From Sphaerochaeta sp. UBA5849 (GTDB lineage: Bacteria > Spirochaetota > Spirochaetia > Sphaerochaetales > Sphaerochaetaceae): a DNA stretch of 28,702 bases. Position 1 is the first letter of the stretch. Every line of letters begins with the position of its first letter. The notes under the pieces were generated by a model. The model was not told the origin of the DNA and searched no databases. It saw only the letters and a list, made by a program, of their open reading frames with translations. The stretch covers positions 11,371 through 40,072 of the forward strand of contig DJGJ01000025.1 in NCBI GenBank assembly GCA_002432715.1, read 5' to 3'. Of this stretch, positions 24,139-28,702 are shown in pieces. A program made the position numbers and the translations under genes.

Positions 24139-25140
24139 TTAGTTGGCTGCAGCCTGGGCGAGGGTGATGGCGCTGGTCACCACGATATCCTCCACCGAGC
24201 AGCCGCGGCTGAGGTCGCTGATCGGTTTGGCAAAGCCTTGGAGAATCGGGCCGTATGCATCCGCACCGGCAAGCCTCTGGACAAGCTTGTATCCGATATT
24301 TCCCGCCTGCAGGTCGGGGAAAATCAGGGTGTTGGCGCTTCCTGCAACTTCCGAGCCGGGAGCCTTGCTCTTGGCGACGCTGCCGACGATGGCTGCATCA
24401 AGCTGCAGCTCCCCGTCAACGGCCAAGGTAGGAAGCTTCTCCTTGAGAAGGCGGGTTGCGGTGATCACCTTGTCCACCAGCTCTCCCTTTGCAGAGCCCT
24501 TGGTCGAGTAGGAGAGCATGGCCACCTTCGGCTCGGCATTGAGGAATGTCCTGCAGGAGAGTGCGGATGCTTCTGCAATTTCAGCAAGCTGCTCGGCTGT
24601 TGGGTTGGGAATGGTTGCACAGTCGGCAAAAATGAACGATCCGTTTGCACCGTACTCGGTCTTGTCGGTGGCCATTACGAAGCAGGAGGAAGCAAACTTG
24701 ATGCCGGGTTTGGTCTTAATGATGTTGAAAGCGGCAAGCAATACATTGCCGGTGGTGTTCTCTGCTCCCGCAACCATTGCATCGGCCTTGCCCAGCCGGA
24801 CCATCATAGCCCCCCAGCGAAGAGGGTCGACGATTCCCTCGAACGCCTCTTCCTCGCTCATGCCCTTGTGCTTGCGCAGCTCATAATACTCCTGGGCGAA
24901 TGCCTTGCGGTCATCACTGGTGACGGGGTCGATGACGGTGATGCCCTCAAGGGATGTGGAGACGGAAGCGGCCGCTTTGGCAACAGCTTCGGCATTTCCT
25001 ACGAGGATGACTTTTTCGGCAATCTTCTCATCGACGATCTTGCGTGCCGCCTGAATGGTTCTCAGCTCGGTTCCTTCTGCGAGGACAAGATGTTTTTTTG
25101 CCCGGATGGCCTGGGCCTTCATTTTTTCTGCAAACGTCAT
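24139..25140 (-). CDS. pta: Phosphate acetyltransferase
   Basis: Interconverts acetyl-CoA and acetyl phosphate, the step before acetate kinase in fermentative ATP production. It has 333 residues, the short single-domain form. Family features are seen: the N-terminal HLVLAEGTELRTIQAARKI, then GMSEEEAFE, DPLRWGAMMVRLGKADAMVAG, the central FIFADCATIPNPTAEQLAEIA, and the C-terminal FPDLQAGNIGYKLVQRLAGADAYGPILQG. The start is fixed by AAGGAG 8 nt upstream. Twelve in-frame codons before it are not needed. ackA is not adjacent. Confidence 0.95.
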   Translation of the reverse strand: MTFAEKMKAQAIRAKKHLVLAEGTELRTIQAARKIVDEKIAEKVILVGNAEAVAKAAASVSTSLEGITVIDPVTSDDRKAFAQEYYELRKHKGMSEEEAFEGIVDPLRWGAMMVRLGKADAMVAGAENTTGNVLLAAFNIIKTKPGIKFASSCFVMATDKTEYGANGSFIFADCATIPNPTAEQLAEIAEASALSCRTFLNAEPKVAMLSYSTKGSAKGELVDKVITATRLLKEKLPTLAVDGELQLDAAIVGSVAKSKAPGSEVAGSANTLIFPDLQAGNIGYKLVQRLAGADAYGPILQGFAKPISDLSRGCSVEDIVVTSAITLAQAAAN

Positions 25141-25260
25141 GGTTCTGCTCCTTGACAGGGAAAATTTTAATTGCACCTGCTAGTCTACCACGTTCAGATG
25201 GCTTCGAAAAGTACGCAAAAGGCTCTGTATTTTCTTGTACGCTTATGCTATTGTCCGCTC

Positions 25261-26409
25261 ATGGGTACACGCAACCTCCTCTTTGTCATGGTGATGGCCT
25301 TGGCGTTCGCCGGCAGCCTGTTCGGCGGCCTGGGCGAGGAGATCCAGATTGCATGCTCACTTTCGCTGGCTCAGATGGGACTGTTGATGAGCCTCAGCCA
25401 GGTCGGATCTTTTGTTTCATTTCTCACGCTGCCATTGCTTGCCAGGAAGCTGAGCTCCTACTCACTGTTGGTCATCGGCATTCTCTCCTCTTCTGTGACT
25501 TTGTTGGGCATGGGCCTGTGCCGCAGTGCATCAGTCTTCGGTCTTTTCTTCCTGCTCAATGCATTGGGAGGCTATTTGTACGGAACCAGCAACATCATGG
25601 TTCTGATCAATGTCGACCGACCTCGAATGAAAACCAATATCCCCTTGATGCATCTTACGTTCAGCATCGCCAGCATTTTCAGCGGGTATTACATTACGTT
25701 TCTCAAGCAGCACACGTGGTACCACGGATATGTGCAGATGGCGCTCATCTATCTGGTCATGGGGGTTCTGTTCATCCTGTTTCGGCCTGCAGGAATTGGC
25801 CAATGGGAGCAAAGAAAGGACCAAAAACTTTCCGATTCGTTCTCATTGTTGAAGAACAAGGCGTTCATGAAGTACCTGCTCTTTCTCATTCTGGCAAACG
25901 CGGTGGAGTACTGCAATGCCGTCTACCCCTTGCTGGCCATCACCCAGCTGCACGCAGCAGGAGCCCGCGAGGTTGGCTTGGCGATCATCATCATCCACTT
26001 TGGAAGCACCATTTCCCGCTTGGCAGCCATTCCCTTGCTGAAGAAAGGGCTTCCCGCTCATCGGATTCTTGTTTCCTTGTGCCTGGTGAGCATGCTCGGC
26101 CTGATAGGATTCTTTCTCTCTTCCAATCTACACCAGGCATACGTGAGTCTTGCTTTGATGGGGCTTGGCATGGGCGGGGTGAATCCGGTGAGCCAGGTGC
26201 TGGAAATCTCCTGCTGGCCCTCGGACTTGCTGCAACTTGCCAATATCCGGTCAATGGGGTCGACCCTCGGGCGTATCGGAATGCCGCTGGCTGTAGGAGT
26301 TGTGATCAGCTTCTTCTCTGTATCCGCTTCATTTCTGCTGCTGGCGGTAAGCATGGGCATGGCAGCCTTGTTCCTGCTGGCATCCAAAGCCAAGCCGACT
26401 TCTTGCTAG
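25261..26409 (+). CDS. Major facilitator superfamily transporter
   Basis: Inner-membrane secondary transporter with about twelve hydrophobic helices in 382 residues. The two halves are joined by a polar loop (QWEQRKDQKLSDSFSLLKNK) near the middle, as usual. A glycine-rich LALMGLGMGGVNPVSQVLE lies in the second half. No sequence motif reveals the substrate. ATG 25261 is preferred over TTG 25171, because the protein then starts just before the first membrane helix. It has no ribosome site. TATTGT (25249-25254) sits 6 nt before the ATG, as at other predicted leaderless genes here, but no good -35 is visible. It is divergent from pta. Confidence 0.85.
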   Translation: MGTRNLLFVMVMALAFAGSLFGGLGEEIQIACSLSLAQMGLLMSLSQVGSFVSFLTLPLLARKLSSYSLLVIGILSSSVTLLGMGLCRSASVFGLFFLLNALGGYLYGTSNIMVLINVDRPRMKTNIPLMHLTFSIASIFSGYYITFLKQHTWYHGYVQMALIYLVMGVLFILFRPAGIGQWEQRKDQKLSDSFSLLKNKAFMKYLLFLILANAVEYCNAVYPLLAITQLHAAGAREVGLAIIIIHFGSTISRLAAIPLLKKGLPAHRILVSLCLVSMLGLIGFFLSSNLHQAYVSLALMGLGMGGVNPVSQVLEISCWPSDLLQLANIRSMGSTLGRIGMPLAVGVVISFFSVSASFLLLAVSMGMAALFLLASKAKPTSC

Positions 26410-26432
26410 GATGCGTACTTATTGAGTACAAT
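26403..26432 (+). promoter_or_regulatory. Promoter of the TyrA-like gene, predicted leaderless
   Basis: TTGCTA (26403-26408) and TACAAT (26427-26432) are 18 bp apart. Seven bases separate the -10 from ATG 26440, so transcription would start at or next to the A of the ATG. The -35 overlaps the last codons of the MFS gene. No ribosome site is present. Confidence 0.6.
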
Positions 26433-26439
26433 GCCGGCC

Positions 26440-27189
26440 ATGGAAGCTAAGATAAGCGTCGGCGTGTATGGATTGGGTCGTTTCGGTTCCTTTTGGGCAA
26501 AGGAATTAGCCAAACATGGATTTTCTGTCATCGGGTATGGACGAAGCGCAAAAACCGCCCCCGAAGGGGTGCTTCTAGGCAGTGAGGACGAGGTGCTCTC
26601 TTGTTCGGTGCTGTTTTACTGTGTATCCATCAGCTCTTTCAGCGAAGTCTTGGACCGAACCGGCTCCCGGATTGCCGATCACACGGTGGTGATGGATACC
26701 TGTTCGGTCAAGCTTTATCCAGCCAAGCTGATGCGCGAGAAGCTTCCCAAACAGGTGCAATGCATTGCAACCCATCCCATGTTCGGGCCCGATTCAGGCA
26801 AGAACGGGATAGCGGGGCTTCCTTTGGTCATCAGCGGTGTCCGTTGCGACGACGAGACCTTGCAACGTTGGGTCGAGGAGTTCAAGCGTTGGGATTTGAA
26901 GGTGCTGCAGATGAGCTGCGACCAGCACGACCGCGAGGCGGCCTGGTCCCAGGGCATCACCCACTTCATCGGTCGGACGCTCTCCGAGCTGACTCTCGGG
27001 GAAACCGAGCTTGCAACCACGGGGTATAAAACGCTCTTGACCGTAATGCAACAGACCTGCAATGACCCGCTGCAGTTGTTTTATGATTTGCAGCGGTACA
27101 ACCCATATGCCAGACAGATGCGCATGAGTCTCAAGGAGGCGCTTGATACCGTCATGGACGCACTCCAGAAGCAGGAGGAAGTACGTTGA
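26440..27189 (+). CDS. Prephenate/arogenate dehydrogenase-like protein (TyrA family)
   Basis: NAD(P)-dependent oxidoreductase of the TyrA family, which in most bacteria oxidises prephenate or arogenate on the way to tyrosine. It has 249 residues. The dinucleotide loop GVYGLGRFGSFWAKEL begins at residue 8. The characteristic THPMFGPDSGKNG lies about two fifths of the way in. The helical C-terminal dimerisation domain (DQHDREAAWSQGITHFIGR) has the conserved His-rich segment. It is shorter than many TyrA proteins and has no chorismate mutase or ACT domain. Other tyrosine genes are not adjacent, so the substrate is provisional. The mtaB start overlaps its stop as TTGA. Confidence 0.85.
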   Translation: MEAKISVGVYGLGRFGSFWAKELAKHGFSVIGYGRSAKTAPEGVLLGSEDEVLSCSVLFYCVSISSFSEVLDRTGSRIADHTVVMDTCSVKLYPAKLMREKLPKQVQCIATHPMFGPDSGKNGIAGLPLVISGVRCDDETLQRWVEEFKRWDLKVLQMSCDQHDREAAWSQGITHFIGRTLSELTLGETELATTGYKTLLTVMQQTCNDPLQLFYDLQRYNPYARQMRMSLKEALDTVMDALQKQEEVR

Positions 27190-28499
27190 ACGTTTGTGTC
27201 TATACGTTGGGGTGCAGACTGAATCAGTGTGAGAGCGAGGCGATAGCCGACAGCTTTTCGCAGGAAGGTTTCACCATCGTTGAGGAACAGGTTCCAGCCG
27301 ACCTCTATGTCGTCAATACCTGTACTGTAACCAGCAAGGCTGAACAGAAAGCCCGAAGGATGATCCGCAAGTTCGCCCTGCTGGCACCTACGCTTGCCAC
27401 CGGTTGTTACGCCCAGGTGAACGAGGATGAGCTTAGGAAGCTCAGTGACAATGTCATTGTCGTGCCCTTGGAGAAGAAAGCCCACCTGCTCAAACTGGCA
27501 AAGCACCTGAAGGCAAGTCTTGTCAGTGGGATGGACATGAGGACAGGGTGCCTGTCGTTCAGTGATGGAAAGGCAAGTGTCTTCGATTACGCCGCCGACT
27601 CCTTCTCGTATCACAGTCGTGCGTATTTGAAAATCCAGGATGGATGCGACAACAGCTGCGCATATTGCCGGGTCCATATCGCCCGAGGGAAGGCAGTAAG
27701 CTTGGAATCCGGACAGGTCATCGAACGTGCGCTTGCACTGCAGCAATCCGGCTTCCAGGAGATAATGCTTACCGGGGTGAACCTCACCATGTACGACCAT
27801 CAGGGGGAGGGCTTGGGCGGGTTGTTGGAGAAGTTGCTGGCAAGTCTCTCCGACTCTGTGCGCATCCGTCTCTCCTCGATGGAACCCGATCACATTGATG
27901 ACAGGTTGCTTGATGTCCTGACTGACAAGCGGATGCAGCCGCATTTCCATATTCCGGTGCAGACCGGCAGCGACCGGTTGCTCAAGAAAGTCGACCGCCA
28001 TTATACCATAGCCGAACTGGCGAACATCCTTGATCGTCTGCGCAAGGCGAAGAGCGATCCCTTTCTTGCAGCCGACATCATAACCGGTCTTCCCGGAGAA
28101 CGGGATGAGGACTTTGCTGCCACCCGTCAGTTCATTCTCGACCAACAATTCTCATTTTTGCATGTGTTTCCCTTCTCACCACGTCCTGACACCCCATTGT
28201 ATCGGGCACAGGACCGGGTACCCGAGTCTGTGCGCGATGAGCGTGCACTCGATTTGAGAACGCTCAGTGAACAGCTTCACCACAGCTATCGGCAAAGACA
28301 GGTGGGGTCTGCTGCTGAAGTAATACTGCAGAACCGCAAAGGCGGTCGCTGGTATGGTCTGAGTGGAAATTATCTGGATGTCGCTGTGCTTTCTCCCCCG
28401 GTCTTTGCCAGGGAAGGCATGCTGATCAAAGGAACCTTCGGCCGGATGATCGGCAAGGAGAAACGGATGGAGTTCATCCCGGATGCAACCACTCTTTGA
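27186..28499 (+). CDS. mtaB: tRNA (t6A37) methylthiotransferase MtaB
   Basis: Radical-SAM enzyme that adds a methylthio group to t6A at position 37 of ANN-decoding tRNAs. It has 437 residues. The N-terminal methylthiotransferase domain carries three cluster cysteines (TLGCRLNQCESE, VVNTCTVTSKAEQKAR, TGCYAQ). The radical-SAM cluster is C-x3-C-x2-C in DGCDNSCAYCRV. The C-terminal TRAM domain ends near FGRMIG. The CRLNQCE wording indicates MtaB rather than MiaB or RimO. The start is TTG 27186, preceded by AGGAGGAAG and overlapping the previous stop by 4 nt. Confidence 0.93.
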   Translation: MNVCVYTLGCRLNQCESEAIADSFSQEGFTIVEEQVPADLYVVNTCTVTSKAEQKARRMIRKFALLAPTLATGCYAQVNEDELRKLSDNVIVVPLEKKAHLLKLAKHLKASLVSGMDMRTGCLSFSDGKASVFDYAADSFSYHSRAYLKIQDGCDNSCAYCRVHIARGKAVSLESGQVIERALALQQSGFQEIMLTGVNLTMYDHQGEGLGGLLEKLLASLSDSVRIRLSSMEPDHIDDRLLDVLTDKRMQPHFHIPVQTGSDRLLKKVDRHYTIAELANILDRLRKAKSDPFLAADIITGLPGERDEDFAATRQFILDQQFSFLHVFPFSPRPDTPLYRAQDRVPESVRDERALDLRTLSEQLHHSYRQRQVGSAAEVILQNRKGGRWYGLSGNYLDVAVLSPPVFAREGMLIKGTFGRMIGKEKRMEFIPDATTL

Positions 28500-28702
28500 A
28501 ACCGAACGGCTGCGGGCCTATGTGAGCAGGGTGGAATTTGCGAAGCCGCTGCTTGCCTATGAGAGAGGCAACATACAAGCATGCAAACCCTTTTCGGTAA
28601 CGCATCAGAGCAGCTACTACACGCTTGCCTCGTTTCAGGCTCTCTGCAGCAGGCAGGCAAGCTTGTATGAGCAGAAGAGGATGCTCCCCCTGCTCTTTTT
28701 TT
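28483..28702 (+). CDS. GNAT-family acetyltransferase, 5' part only
   Basis: The frame starts at ATG 28483, 17 nt inside the end of mtaB, and stays open to the window edge (73 codons seen). The beginning MQPLFETERLRAYVSRVEFA is typical of RimJ/RimL-like N-acetyltransferases, which start with an LETERLRLR-type strand, but too little is visible to name a substrate. The C-terminus with the acetyl-CoA site is outside the window. The ribosome site is weak, as expected for a start overlapping the upstream gene. Confidence 0.65.
   Translation, partial: MQPLFETERLRAYVSRVEFAKPLLAYERGNIQACKPFSVTHQSSYYTLASFQALCSRQASLYEQKRMLPLLFF

Noticed and set aside
24091..25155. 354-codon frame antisense to pta
   Set aside because: It is a shadow of a conserved metabolic gene.
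25044..26450. 468-codon frame overlapping the MFS gene on the same strand
   Set aside because: It is rich in Cys/His/Arg/Pro, while the other frame encodes a clean twelve-helix transporter.
28694..28702. T run at the window edge as a terminator
   Set aside because: No hairpin precedes it, and it lies inside the open acetyltransferase frame as Phe codons.

Overview
This 28.7 kb window is dense bacterial chromosome, roughly 50-55% G+C by eye, with about 20 protein genes. I see no rRNA, tRNA, CRISPR array, insertion sequence or phage. Family-level traits point to an anaerobic, two-membrane bacterium, most likely a spirochaete close to Sphaerochaeta. The traits are a Bmp-type nucleoside-binding protein, a fused PyrB-PyrI as in Treponema/Thermotoga, an NAD-linked dihydroorotate dehydrogenase, an outer-membrane polysaccharide export protein, and a KsgA with the N-terminal extension I associate with spirochaetes. 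The lineage is inferred, not proven.

Layout. (1) 1-1114: a leftward Bmp substrate-binding protein with a perfect sigma70 promoter and two palindromes upstream. (2) 1115-1604: an AT-rich intergenic region. (3) 1605-5764: an exopolysaccharide export pair, an SLBB outer-membrane export protein and a Wzz/BY-kinase. (4) 5768-11901: a pyrimidine operon pyrBI-pyrE-pyrF-pyrDK-pyrC covering every step from carbamoyl phosphate to UMP. It is preceded by a 27-codon leader peptide whose stop codon lies in the loop of an intrinsic terminator, an E. coli pyrBI-like attenuator. (5) 11942-13974: an unrecognised membrane protein and a convergent HD-domain protein. (6) 14086-15293: corA preceded by a previously unlisted 26-codon leader ORF carrying the TPLPR motif of enterobacterial MgtL, with alternative hairpins, one of which pairs with the corA Shine-Dalgarno sequence. 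(7) 15349-20442: a YkgJ-type cysteine-cluster protein, a convergent RlmI-like methyltransferase, and a divergent HAD phosphatase / phosphohexomutase / membrane protein unit. (8) 20462-22706: a short ComEC and KsgA with a suspiciously long overlap. (9) 22645-25140: a leftward MATE transporter and Pta. (10) 25261-28702: an MFS transporter, a TyrA-like dehydrogenase, MtaB and the start of a GNAT acetyltransferase.

Themes. Two biosynthetic or transport units carry small leader ORFs built for translation-coupled control. Several genes without Shine-Dalgarno sequences have a -10 hexamer 6-7 nt before the ATG, which implies leaderless mRNAs. Genes are tightly packed: ATGA and TTGA overlaps, tail-to-tail stop overlaps of 4 nt, and a 62-nt convergent overlap. 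The strongest candidate for an under-described system is the corA leader (14086-14267), followed by the pyr leader.
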